NCBI GenBank assembly: GCA_003166875.1
Contig: PMUN01000359.1
Location: 1,974 to 57,276 of the forward strand
DNA length: 55,303 nucleotides
Reading direction: 5' to 3'
DNA from: Bryobacterales bacterium
GTDB lineage: Bacteria > Acidobacteriota > Terriglobia > Bryobacterales > Bryobacteraceae
Within the stretch, counting starts at the first letter, position 1, and every line of letters begins with the position of its first letter. The notes beneath the pieces are model-generated. The model was not told the DNA's origin. It was given only the letters and a program-made list of their open reading frames with translations, and searched no databases. The position numbers were made by a program, and so were the translations under genes. Shown one piece after another: positions 41,148-49,221 of this stretch.

Positions 41148-41781
41148 TCATTTTATCCCGCGAACTATCGATGTGTACCGCCATCGCCTGCTGTGCTTCC
41201 AGCGGGCGATGTGACTCAAGGGCCTCTAGAATGTCGGTATGTGGGATCCAACCTGGAACCGTCTGAGTACACAGCGTATCCAGACGCTGGACGTATCCTA
41301 GAGATAATCGCAGTTCGTCCACTACCCGCTGGTTGCCGGCCATCTGTGCCAACCGCAGATGAAATACCTGGTTCGCTGAGAGGATTTCCCGAAGCTCGGC
41401 CGCCGGATCGTTCTCAACCCGCACCAGATCCCGCAGTTCTTGAACCTGTTCGCGGCTGGCCGAACGCGCCACTTTCTCGGCGGCAAAACATTCCAGCAGC
41501 CGCCTGAATTCGTACAACTCCACGATGTCGCGAACGGAGATGGGCGCCACCAGATACCCTTTGCGCGGGATTCTGACCAACCAGTTGTCTTGGGCCAGCC
41601 TTCCACAGGCTTCCCGTACCGGCGTCCTGCTGGTGCGGCACTGCGCGGCCAAATCAACCTCGGACAAGAACTCACCGGGCCGCAAACGGGCAGCGACCAG
41701 CCATTCGCGGAGGGTGCGATAGACGCGTTCCAGCTCGCTTTCCCTCTCGGCCTTTTTTTTCCTTGCTATTGCTGCGGGCAT
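41128..41781 (-). CDS. GntR/FCD family transcriptional regulator
   Basis: The start is taken as ATG 41781 (MPAAIARKKKAERESEL); a longer frame from 41838 would place the operator inside the coding region. The product has 217 residues. The winged HTH is seen in LSEVDLAAQCRTSRTPVREACGRL and IPRKGYLVAP. The FCD domain has the metal-type residues in ELYEFRRLLE, FHLRLAQMAGNQ and the final AMAVHIDSS. It is divergent from the methylamine operon and separated by a palindromic operator, so it probably represses that operon and itself, with a pathway metabolite as effector. Confidence 0.9.
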   Translation of the reverse strand: MPAAIARKKKAERESELERVYRTLREWLVAARLRPGEFLSEVDLAAQCRTSRTPVREACGRLAQDNWLVRIPRKGYLVAPISVRDIVELYEFRRLLECFAAEKVARSASREQVQELRDLVRVENDPAAELREILSANQVFHLRLAQMAGNQRVVDELRLSLGYVQRLDTLCTQTVPGWIPHTDILEALESHRPLEAQQAMAVHIDSSRDKMIKLFGS

Positions 41782-41797
41782 AGTGCTGATGGTCGGC

Positions 41798-41827
41798 TTG
41801 CACTGCCAGTATACAGCCTGTATACTG
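41798..41827 (+). promoter_or_regulatory. Sigma-70 promoter with overlapping 21-bp palindromic operator
   Basis: A perfect inverted repeat CAGTATACAG-C-CTGTATACTG occupies 41807-41827. On the plus strand TTGCAC (41798-41803) and TATACT (41821-41826) are 17 nt apart and fit a sigma-70 -35/-10 pair. Transcription would begin near 41833, about 20 nt before the mgsA ATG. The palindrome covers the spacer and the -10 box, so binding of the GntR regulator would block RNA polymerase. Confidence 0.8.
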
Positions 41828-41852
41828 CTAGAATCCACGCAAAAACAATCTG

Positions 41853-42761
41853 ATGTGCGGAATCGTTGGCTATCTCGATAAAACGCGTAGTAATGCCGGC
41901 GCCCTGGGGCATACTGTGTTGGGCATGCTCAACGCACTCGGCTGCCGCGGTCCGGATTCCGCCGGGGTCGCATTGTACGGCGATACACGGGATGGGCAAC
42001 TGGTTGTGCGTGTGGCGCTTGCGAGCAGGAACGATTTCGACGCTTCTGCCGCTAAGATCCTCACGGCGGCCGGAAAGTTCGGCGTTGTCAGCGATTCCAG
42101 CATCACGGATTGTTACCTGCGCTTCCAAATCGGGGCAGAGGCATGCGTTCAGCCGTTGATCGATGCCGTAGAATCGGCCGAGCCAGGAACTGAAGTAGTT
42201 AGCTTGGGGCGGCATCTCGAAATCGTCAAGCAAGTGGGATCGCCGGAGAATCTCGAGGCCACCTATCATGTCTCCGGATTCCGAGGCACTCACGGCCTGG
42301 GCCACACACGGCTCTCCACGGAATCGCGCGTGGATCTGAGTCATTCGCAACCCTTCTGGGGGCATGGCTATCCCGACCTGGCCGTCGCTCACAATGGCCA
42401 TATCACCAACTATCATCAGCTTCGCCGCCGCTACGAGCAGCGCGGGATTCGTTTTTATACCGAGAACGATTCCGAGATTATCAGCATCTATCTGGCAGGC
42501 CAACTACGAAACGGACATACTCTTCAACAAGCCTTTGAAAGCATGCATCGGGACCTGGACGGTTCGTTTAGCTGCGTGGTAGCCACCGATTCCGAGATCG
42601 GATTCGTGAAAGATCAGTTCGCATTGAAGCCTCTGCTATTCACGGAAACCAGTGATTTCGTCGCCATCGCGACCGAAGAGGTTGCTATACGCAGCGCCGT
42701 GCCCGGCAACTACGCCGTGCGGGAAGCTCAGGCCAAGGAGTCGCGCATATGGCGGAAGTAA
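41853..42761 (+). CDS. mgsA: N-methylglutamate synthase subunit A (class II glutamine amidotransferase)
   Basis: The 302-residue protein begins MCGIVGYL, so Cys2 is the N-terminal nucleophile of class II (PurF/GltB-type) amidotransferases. Further motifs are GHTRLSTESRVDLSHSQPFW, LAVAHNGHITNY and FYTENDSEII. It is homologous to GlxB and to the amidotransferase domain of glutamate synthase. In N-methylglutamate synthase it works with MgsB and MgsC to transfer methylamine to glutamate. It overlaps mgsB by 13 nt and follows the promoter/operator directly. The ribosome binding site is weak. Confidence 0.88.
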   Translation: MCGIVGYLDKTRSNAGALGHTVLGMLNALGCRGPDSAGVALYGDTRDGQLVVRVALASRNDFDASAAKILTAAGKFGVVSDSSITDCYLRFQIGAEACVQPLIDAVESAEPGTEVVSLGRHLEIVKQVGSPENLEATYHVSGFRGTHGLGHTRLSTESRVDLSHSQPFWGHGYPDLAVAHNGHITNYHQLRRRYEQRGIRFYTENDSEIISIYLAGQLRNGHTLQQAFESMHRDLDGSFSCVVATDSEIGFVKDQFALKPLLFTETSDFVAIATEEVAIRSAVPGNYAVREAQAKESRIWRK

Positions 42762-43459
42762 CTTGCGACGGGCGGAGCATCCGCGAAATCAACGTCGCCA
42801 TCAAATCTTACATTCGCGGCGGGGACAACGAGATCACAGTTACCAATCCCGGCGGACGGCATAATCTGGGCGTCGCCATTCTGGAACCTGCGCACGTAAC
42901 CATCCAAGGCAGCGCCGGATATTATTGCGGCGCTTTGGCCGACGGCTCCACGGTGGAAGTGACAGGAAGCGCTGGTTGGGGCCTGGCCGAATCCATGTTA
43001 AATGGAACGGCGATCGTGCATGGGAGCGCTGGAAATGGAGCGGGCGCGGCCATTCGAGGGGGCGCGGTGATCGTCTATGGCGATGCGGCGGCTCGCGCGG
43101 GCGTCTCCATGAAAGGTGGCCTGGTGTTGATCGGCGGAGACTGTGGCTACATGGCGGGTTTTATGGGGCAAAAGGGAGCGCTGATCGTTTGTGGCGACGC
43201 TGGAGATGCCTTCGCCGATTCAATGTACGCTACGGTCTGCTACGTGGGCGGAAAAATCGCCGGCCTGGGAAATGACACGGTGATCGAAGCATTGAGCTCG
43301 GCGGACGTGGAATTTCTGGATGCCACTTTGGAACGCTACCTGCCCTTCGAAATTCGCAAAACCAAACCTTCCGGAAAAAACTTCAAGAAGATTGTTTCCG
43401 GCCGCAGGCTGTGGAACTTCAACCAGCGCGACCGGAAAATCTGGCAGGAGGCTCTGTAG
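42749..43459 (+). CDS. mgsB: N-methylglutamate synthase subunit B (GXGXG beta-helix)
   Basis: The 236-residue protein has the Gly-rich parallel beta-helix of the glutamate synthase GXGXG domain: VTIQGSAGYYCGALADGSTV, GSAGWGLAESMLNGTAIVHG, GNGAGAAIRGGAVIVYGDA and MKGGLVLIGGDCGYMAGFMG. It is homologous to GlxC. It is a structural subunit linking the amidotransferase to the FMN subunit. The overlap with mgsA indicates coupled translation. Confidence 0.9.
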   Translation: MAEVTCDGRSIREINVAIKSYIRGGDNEITVTNPGGRHNLGVAILEPAHVTIQGSAGYYCGALADGSTVEVTGSAGWGLAESMLNGTAIVHGSAGNGAGAAIRGGAVIVYGDAAARAGVSMKGGLVLIGGDCGYMAGFMGQKGALIVCGDAGDAFADSMYATVCYVGGKIAGLGNDTVIEALSSADVEFLDATLERYLPFEIRKTKPSGKNFKKIVSGRRLWNFNQRDRKIWQEAL

Positions 43460-43460
43460 A

Positions 43461-44762
43461 GTGCTCGAAACCAGCGGAACATTTCAACCCGGCGTCATCG
43501 AGGAAATACAACGGAAAGCAGCGACGGGCCTTTACGCGATTCGCGGCTATGGCACGTTGCGCGAGCGCCGGTGGGCCACCTTCGACGACCTGACGTTTTT
43601 GCCCTGCTCGCTGACTCGCATTCCGCTCGAAGGTTATCGCGAGAAGTGCTCCACAAAGACAGTTCTCGGGACGCGGCACGCAAAAAAGCCGATCGAACTC
43701 GACATCCCCATCATGATCACGGGCATGAGCTGGGGAGCGCTTTCGCTCAACGCGAAAACAGCGCTGGCAAAGGGAGCCGCCCTGGCTGGTTCATCCAACA
43801 CTACCGGCGACGGCGGGATGCTTCGCGCTGAGCGTGACGCGAGCAGGTGCCTGATCTATGAGGTTCTGCCCTCGCGTTACGGCATAAATATTCACGATAT
43901 GCGTGAAGCCGATGGTATCGAGTTGACCATCGGACAAGGCGCGAAGCCTGGAACAGGTGGCCTGCTGCTGGGCTCTAAGGTTTCCGATGTAATCGCCCAC
44001 CAGCGCGATTTGCCCATCGGCGTGGACCAGCGCAGTCCGGCGCGGCACCCGGATTTTCTCGGACCCGATGACATGGTGATCAAAGTGGAAGAACTTCGCG
44101 AAGCCACCGATGGCCAGGTACCGATATTCGTCAAAATGGGCGCAAGCCGCGTGTTCGACGATGTAAAACTCGCGGCAAAAGCCGGCGCCGATGTGATCGT
44201 GGTGGACGGCATGGAAGGCGGAACGGCCGCTTCACCGGCCATTCTGCAGGAACACACCGGCCTACCGACGCTCGCGGCGGTATGTGAAGCGCGCCGCGCG
44301 CTTGAGGATATTGGCGTCTACGGGGAAGTGCAGTTGATCATCGCGGGCGGGATACGCGACGGAGTGGATGCGGCGAAAGCAATGGCGCTGGGGGCGGACG
44401 CTATATATATCGGTACGGCCGCGCTCATTGCGCTGAACTGCAATCGCGCCATGTATGAGATTGACTATCACGCCATCGGAGCCGCGCCCTACCATTGCCA
44501 CCATTGCCACACGGGCCGCTGTCCAGTGGGAATTACTACACAGAACCCCGAGCTGATGCAGCGCCTGGACATCGACGAGGGGGCGGAGCGCGTTTTGAAC
44601 CTGCTGCGCGCGATGACGCTCGAAATTCAGATGCTGGCCCGCGCTTGCGGAAAAAGCGACGTTCATCACCTGGAACCGGAAGACATGGCGGCGCTCACCG
44701 CGGAAGCTTCCATGATCTGCGGCATCCCGCTGGCCGGTACCAGAAAGGTGTTCGGCAGCTGA
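43461..44762 (+). CDS. mgsC: N-methylglutamate synthase subunit C (FMN-binding glutamate synthase-like)
   Basis: The start is GTG 43461, two bases after the mgsB stop; the product has 433 residues (the longer frame reads through mgsB). It is a GltS-like TIM barrel: MITGMSWGALSLNAKTALAK, TTGDGGM, GQGAKPGTGG, FVKMGASRVFDDV, IVVDGMEGGTAASP and AGGIRDGVDAAKAMALGADA for FMN binding. A Cys-rich segment (CHHCHTGRCPVGI) fits an iron-sulfur cluster. It is homologous to GlxD. It is the catalytic subunit that forms N-methylglutamate from methylamine and glutamate. Confidence 0.9.
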   Translation: MLETSGTFQPGVIEEIQRKAATGLYAIRGYGTLRERRWATFDDLTFLPCSLTRIPLEGYREKCSTKTVLGTRHAKKPIELDIPIMITGMSWGALSLNAKTALAKGAALAGSSNTTGDGGMLRAERDASRCLIYEVLPSRYGINIHDMREADGIELTIGQGAKPGTGGLLLGSKVSDVIAHQRDLPIGVDQRSPARHPDFLGPDDMVIKVEELREATDGQVPIFVKMGASRVFDDVKLAAKAGADVIVVDGMEGGTAASPAILQEHTGLPTLAAVCEARRALEDIGVYGEVQLIIAGGIRDGVDAAKAMALGADAIYIGTAALIALNCNRAMYEIDYHAIGAAPYHCHHCHTGRCPVGITTQNPELMQRLDIDEGAERVLNLLRAMTLEIQMLARACGKSDVHHLEPEDMAALTAEASMICGIPLAGTRKVFGS

Positions 44763-45014
44763 ATGTCGTTCTTGTTGGCGTGCCCGGAATGCGGAGAACG
44801 CAGCGCCTACGAGTTCCGCTTTGGAGGCGAGGTCAAATCACGCCCACAGCCCGGCGATAGCGAAGACGCGTGGTTCCAATACATCTACACGAAGACGAAC
44901 GAGGCCGGCGAGCAGGAGGAATGGTGGTTCCACCGCAACGGCTGCCGCAAATGGTTCCAAGCTCTGAGAGACACCCGAACCAACACTGTGATCGCCACCT
45001 GGTATCCGGAGTAA
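44763..45014 (+). CDS. mgdB: N-methylglutamate dehydrogenase delta-like subunit (SoxD homolog)
   Basis: The 83-residue protein starts MSFLLACPECGERSAYEF and has the conserved HRNGCRKWFQALRDTRTN end of heterotetrameric sarcosine oxidase delta subunits. CPECG together with the His and later Cys provides the zinc site. The ATG follows the mgsC stop directly. In this neighbourhood it is best read as part of N-methylglutamate dehydrogenase rather than sarcosine oxidase. Confidence 0.9.
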   Translation: MSFLLACPECGERSAYEFRFGGEVKSRPQPGDSEDAWFQYIYTKTNEAGEQEEWWFHRNGCRKWFQALRDTRTNTVIATWYPE

Positions 45015-45020
45015 TCAACA

Positions 45021-47582
45021 GTGGATATCCGCTTTAACGGAAAAGCAATCCCCATCCAGGAAGGCGATACGGTAGCATCGGCGCTTTATCGCGCAGGTCA
45101 GCGGATTTTCACTCGCAGCTTCAAATATCACCGGCCTCGCGGGTTGCTGTGCTGCTCCGGCCACTGTCCGAATTGCCTGATGAACGTGGATGGAATTCCC
45201 AACGTCCGGACCTGCATTACCCCAGCGCGTGGGGGGATGGCGGTGAAACATCAGAACGCGCGGCCCTCTCTGGATTTCGATTATCTGGCCATTGCTCAAC
45301 AATTCGATTGGATGATGCCGGTTGGCTGGTACTACAAAAACTTCACCAATCCCCGCTTGTGGCATTTGGCTGAGTCGCAGATCCGCAAAGTGGCGGGATT
45401 GGGCGATCCTCCTCCGCCGGATGCTCCCGAGGCTGTATACGAACACGCCCACATGCAGGCCGGCGTGGCAGTGATCGGAGGAGGTGAAGCTGGATTGAAC
45501 GCCGCACGCGAGGCAGCTTCCCAAGGGGAACGCGTGGTGGTGGTGGATGATCAACCGCGTACTACGCTGGGCGACTCTAGCTACACTCTTCTTTCCCGTT
45601 CCTACTGCTTCGGACTGTACGAAGGAAATCTGCTCGGCGTACTGCAATCGGAGCCGCATTCGGGTGTCCGAGAGCGTCTGGTCCACATCCGCGCGAAACG
45701 GATCGTAGTTGCAACCGGCGCGTATGAGGCGCCGCTGACGTTCAAGAATAACGATCTGCCCGGCATCATGTTATCCACGGCTGTCTGGCGCTTGATCCAT
45801 CGGCACGGCATTCAGCCGGGAACCAGCGCCGTGATTATCTCGAATGAAACCGGGGATTCAGCCATTGCCGCGGAACTTCGCAATGTGGGGATTGCGGTGG
45901 TTGCGACGGTTCCTCCGAGTGACGTGCTGGAAGCTACCGGCAGCAAGCATGTCACTGGATTGCGTACCAGGCGCGGTAACTTCGCATGCGATTTAGTTGT
46001 AATGTGCGGGCATCGCATCCCGGACGCGGGATTGCTGTCACAAGCCGGCGCCAAATTGGAGTGGAGCGCTGAAGCGGGCGCTTTTGTACCAACTGAGCTT
46101 CCGCCCAACATCACAGCGGTGGGAGACGTAACGCACGCACTCGTGCGTGCCGCATCGACACTCGTGTCGATGCCCAACAAAAGAACATTCGTCTGCTTCT
46201 GCAACGACGTCACTAGCCAAGACATCTGCGACAGCATCGCGGAAGGCTTCGATCACATTGAGCTTCTGAAGCGCTACACGACAACCACCATGGGTCCATG
46301 CCAGGGGCGCATGTGCCAGCTCCAGGCTATCGGCATTTGCGCGCGAGAGACTGGCCGCGAGATTCAAGAAACCGGCGTAACTACATCCCGTCCTCCGAAT
46401 CCCGGTGTCACGTTGGGCGCACTCGGCGGCGCGCGCCACCATCCCATTCGCCGCACGCCCATGCACTACCAGCATGAGGAGTTGGGAGCGGTGTGGATGG
46501 ACATGGGCGATTGGAAACGTCCCCGCTATTACAAGAGCGCTCAGACGGAACGAGAATCCATCCTGCGGGAATATAACGCGGTGCGGCAGGCTGTGGGAGT
46601 AATCGACGTGAGCACGCTGGGCAAGTTGTCGCTCAAGGGTCGCGACACCGGGAAGTTACTGGATAAGGTTTACACCAACCGGTTTTCGGACTTGAAGCCG
46701 GGGCGGGTGCGATATGCGGTGTTGTGTGATGAAGCCGGGATCATTCTGGATGACGGCACTATTTCAAGAAAGGATGAAGATGACTTCTTCATTACCACCA
46801 CTACTGGGAATTTGGAATTCATGGAGCAGTGGCTGGAATGGTGGCTGGCAGGCGCGGGTTGGGACGTTCAGACGAGTAATTTGACGTCGGCATTGGCGGC
46901 CGTGAATCTTGCGGGCCCTAAGGCGCGGGATGTATTGAGCGCTCTTACTAACTGCGGTCTTTCCAACGCTGAATTCCCTTACATGGCCTGTCGCAACGCG
47001 GAAGTAGCGGGCGTTCCCGCGCTTTTGATGCGCATCGGATTTGTCGGCGAAACCGGGTGGGAAATTCATTACCCCGCGGAATCCGGCGAACATCTTTGGA
47101 GCGCTCTGATGGATGCGGGACGGCCTTTCGGGATTTGCCCGTTCGGCGTGGAAGCGCAGCGGCTGCTCCGCTTGGAGAAGCGCCACGTTATCGTTGGCGT
47201 CGACACCGACGCGCTCACCAGTCCATATGAAGCCGGCATGGCGTGGGTGGTGAAGCATGATAAGGACGATTTCATCGGAAAATTCGCTCTCGGCAAGTTG
47301 GCCAGCGCGCCGGCACAGCAGAGTCTGGTGGGATTCACGATGAACGCGAATGAAATTCCCGAGGATGGCGCCGCGATCCTGGTAAATGGCGCGCTGGCTG
47401 GACGCGTTACCAGTGCGCGGTATTCGCCCGCTGTCGAGAAAGCCATCGGACTCGCATGGGTTCCGGCCGGGGCTGCTGCGGAAGGAGCCCAGATCGAGAT
47501 ACGCGTGGCCGGCGCGCCCGTTCGAGCCACCGTCACGCAGCGCGTTTTCTATGATCCGGACGGCGCTCGACTGAGAATGTGA
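45021..47582 (+). CDS. mgdC: N-methylglutamate dehydrogenase alpha-like subunit (SoxA homolog)
   Basis: Start is GTG 45021; 853 residues. An N-terminal 2Fe-2S-type domain has GLLCCSGHCPNCLMNVDG and VRTC. A pyridine-nucleotide/FAD domain follows (AVIGGGEAGLNAAREAA; RIVVATGAYE; LPGIML). A BFD-like Cys cluster comes next (FVCFCNDVTS; GPCQGRMC), and then a GcvT-like folate-binding domain (GVIDVSTLGKLSLKG; GFVGETGWEIHYP; GRVTSARYSP). SoxA proteins are usually about 950-1000 residues. The shortfall falls partly at the junction between the FAD and BFD domains, where a palindromic repeat (46128-46173) is read in frame as THALVRAASTLVSMP instead of the usual final FAD-domain helix. It splits N-methylglutamate with transfer of the methyl carbon to folate. 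Confidence 0.9.
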   Translation: MDIRFNGKAIPIQEGDTVASALYRAGQRIFTRSFKYHRPRGLLCCSGHCPNCLMNVDGIPNVRTCITPARGGMAVKHQNARPSLDFDYLAIAQQFDWMMPVGWYYKNFTNPRLWHLAESQIRKVAGLGDPPPPDAPEAVYEHAHMQAGVAVIGGGEAGLNAAREAASQGERVVVVDDQPRTTLGDSSYTLLSRSYCFGLYEGNLLGVLQSEPHSGVRERLVHIRAKRIVVATGAYEAPLTFKNNDLPGIMLSTAVWRLIHRHGIQPGTSAVIISNETGDSAIAAELRNVGIAVVATVPPSDVLEATGSKHVTGLRTRRGNFACDLVVMCGHRIPDAGLLSQAGAKLEWSAEAGAFVPTELPPNITAVGDVTHALVRAASTLVSMPNKRTFVCFCNDVTSQDICDSIAEGFDHIELLKRYTTTTMGPCQGRMCQLQAIGICARETGREIQETGVTTSRPPNPGVTLGALGGARHHPIRRTPMHYQHEELGAVWMDMGDWKRPRYYKSAQTERESILREYNAVRQAVGVIDVSTLGKLSLKGRDTGKLLDKVYTNRFSDLKPGRVRYAVLCDEAGIILDDGTISRKDEDDFFITTTTGNLEFMEQWLEWWLAGAGWDVQTSNLTSALAAVNLAGPKARDVLSALTNCGLSNAEFPYMACRNAEVAGVPALLMRIGFVGETGWEIHYPAESGEHLWSALMDAGRPFGICPFGVEAQRLLRLEKRHVIVGVDTDALTSPYEAGMAWVVKHDKDDFIGKFALGKLASAPAQQSLVGFTMNANEIPEDGAAILVNGALAGRVTSARYSPAVEKAIGLAWVPAGAAAEGAQIEIRVAGAPVRATVTQRVFYDPDGARLRM
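46128..46173. repeat. Two-hairpin repeat, copy C, in frame inside mgdC
   Basis: Hairpin 1 is GCACGCACTCGTGCGTGC, the spacer is CGCA, and hairpin 2 is TCGACACTCGTGTCGA, the most perfect of the three copies. It encodes THALVRAASTLVSMP between the FAD domain's AVGDV motif and the BFD Cys cluster. Copies A and B are at 25284-25329 and 27359-27403. Confidence 0.88.
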
Positions 47583-48007
47583 TGAAGCGATCGGCATTAC
47601 ATCGATGGCATGAGAAAGCCGGCGCGACGCTGGCCGAAGAAAACGGCTGGTATGTACCATTTCGTTATTCGAACGCAGAGCAGGAGGCTGGGGCGGTTCG
47701 CGGGAGTGTTGGCATCTGCGACCTGAGCCACATCCACGAACCGCTTTCTCCGTACGCGCGTTTCCTGATTGCGGGACCCAACACACGGGCTGTTTTGAGC
47801 AAACTTACCTCACTCAATCTTGACCTGACCACTGCATACGGCTCCGTGGCACACGTGCGAAGCCTGGTCACGCGCCACGAACTTGGTTTCCTAGTGATGG
47901 TTCCGCGCGACTATGCCGAATCGGTATGGGAATCTCTTCTCGACGCCGGCGAAGAATTCCACATCACAGTATTCGGCCTGGAAGCGTCGAGGAGGCTGGA
48001 AGCTTGA
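47582..48007 (+). CDS. mgdD: N-methylglutamate dehydrogenase gamma-like subunit (SoxG homolog)
   Basis: From ATG 47582 (TGATG overlap with mgdC; a GTG one codon earlier is possible) the protein has 141 residues. It is a compact GcvT-fold protein: WYVPFRYSNAEQEAGAVRGS, VGICDLSHI, and the end LGFLVMVPRDYAESVWESLL typical of SoxG. SoxG is normally about 190-200 residues, so this is a short form. It completes the heterotetrameric dehydrogenase and may help bind folate. Confidence 0.82.
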   Translation: MKRSALHRWHEKAGATLAEENGWYVPFRYSNAEQEAGAVRGSVGICDLSHIHEPLSPYARFLIAGPNTRAVLSKLTSLNLDLTTAYGSVAHVRSLVTRHELGFLVMVPRDYAESVWESLLDAGEEFHITVFGLEASRRLEA

Positions 48008-49203
48008 CGGAGAGAATGTGGAGGCCGCGTTCACTCCAGTCATCCTATGACGTCGTCATCATCGGAGCTGGGATTCACGGGCTTGCCACTGCTTACTACC
48101 TTGGCAAGCGTCATGGAGTGAAGAAAATCGCGCTGCTCGACAAGGGCTATCTCGGCAGCGGCAACAGCGGCCGCAACACGGCTATCCTGCGATCCAACTA
48201 TCGCACTCCGGAAGGCATTCCCTTCTATGACGCATCGGTGAAGCTTTATGAACAAATGTCTCAAGAGCTGGGATGGAACGTCCTGTTCAGCCAGTGCGGA
48301 CATCTGACGCTGGCGCATACGGATTCCTCTCTCATCGGGCTGCGCGTGCGCGCGGAAAATAATCAGGTGCTCGGCGTGGACAGCAAGCTCATTTTCCCGG
48401 ATGAGATCAAGCGGATGGTGCCTGCGATCGACATCAGCAGCCGCGCGCGGTTCCCGATTATGGCGGCGCTCTATCACCCGCCGGGCGGCGTAATCCGTCA
48501 CGATGCAGTGGTGTGGGGCTATGCCCGCGCCTGCGATCGCATGGACATCGAGATTCATCCCTATACGGAAGTGACCGGCATTCGCGTGGAAAAAGGCCGC
48601 GCGCTCAGCGTCGCAACCACGCGCGGTAATGTCGCCGCTGGGGCGGTGCTCAACGTCACCGCGGGATGGGCGTCCACCATTTCAAAAATGGCCGGCGTTC
48701 CGCTGCCCATCGTGTCCCACCAATTACAAGCCTGCGTTACCGAACCTTTGAAGCCGTTTCTTGATAAAGTCATCGTCTCGGCGACACTGCACGTGTATGT
48801 CAACCAGACCGACAAAGGGGAACTGGTGCTGGGCGCGGAAATCGATCCTTACCAGAGCTACAGTATGCGTTCCACGCTTCCAACGCTCGAACAGATCGCT
48901 GGCCACACGCTGGACCTGTTTCCGCAACTGCACGGCCTTCGCATCCTGCGGCAGTGGGCTGGCGTATGCGATATGACGCCGGATTACGCCCCGATTATTG
49001 GACGCGCGGAAGAGGTGGAAAATTTCTACATGGACGTTGGCTGGGGCACGTACGGATTCAAGGCGGGGCCCATTGCCGGGAAGTGCACGGCGGAACTGAT
49101 CGCCACGGGCAAGACGCCGGGATTGATTCAAGCTTTTTCGCCCGGCCGTTTTCGCGCGGGCCGGTTGGTGGGAGAAAAGGCAGCCGCGGCAGTTTCTTCA
49201 TAA
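48004..49203 (+). CDS. mgdA: N-methylglutamate dehydrogenase beta-like subunit (SoxB homolog)
   Basis: The start is best taken as TTG 48004, with GAGGAGG eight bases upstream and a TTGA overlap with mgdD; the product has 399 residues. ATG 48016 is the alternative. It is a DAO-family flavoprotein: YDVVIIGAGIHGLATAYYLG near the N-terminus, GSGNSGRNTAILRSNYRTPEG with the conserved covalent-flavin region, GGVIRHDAVVWGYARA, and the end GWGTYGFKAGPIAGK. It oxidises the N-methyl group. In most known clusters the beta gene comes first; here it is last. Confidence 0.9.
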   Translation: MTERMWRPRSLQSSYDVVIIGAGIHGLATAYYLGKRHGVKKIALLDKGYLGSGNSGRNTAILRSNYRTPEGIPFYDASVKLYEQMSQELGWNVLFSQCGHLTLAHTDSSLIGLRVRAENNQVLGVDSKLIFPDEIKRMVPAIDISSRARFPIMAALYHPPGGVIRHDAVVWGYARACDRMDIEIHPYTEVTGIRVEKGRALSVATTRGNVAAGAVLNVTAGWASTISKMAGVPLPIVSHQLQACVTEPLKPFLDKVIVSATLHVYVNQTDKGELVLGAEIDPYQSYSMRSTLPTLEQIAGHTLDLFPQLHGLRILRQWAGVCDMTPDYAPIIGRAEEVENFYMDVGWGTYGFKAGPIAGKCTAELIATGKTPGLIQAFSPGRFRAGRLVGEKAAAAVSS

Positions 49204-49221
49204 CCCGAAAAGAGGACCATC

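Noticed and set aside
41853-44762. Glutamate synthase (gltB) split into three genes
   Set aside because: The three domains are present, but there is no gltD partner and the neighbours are methylamine-pathway genes, so N-methylglutamate synthase is preferred.
44763-49203. Ordinary sarcosine oxidase operon
   Set aside because: The subunits are homologous, but the same operon has mgsABC upstream and a glutamine-synthetase-like gmaS downstream and lacks glyA or serine/betaine genes, which fits N-methylglutamate dehydrogenase better.
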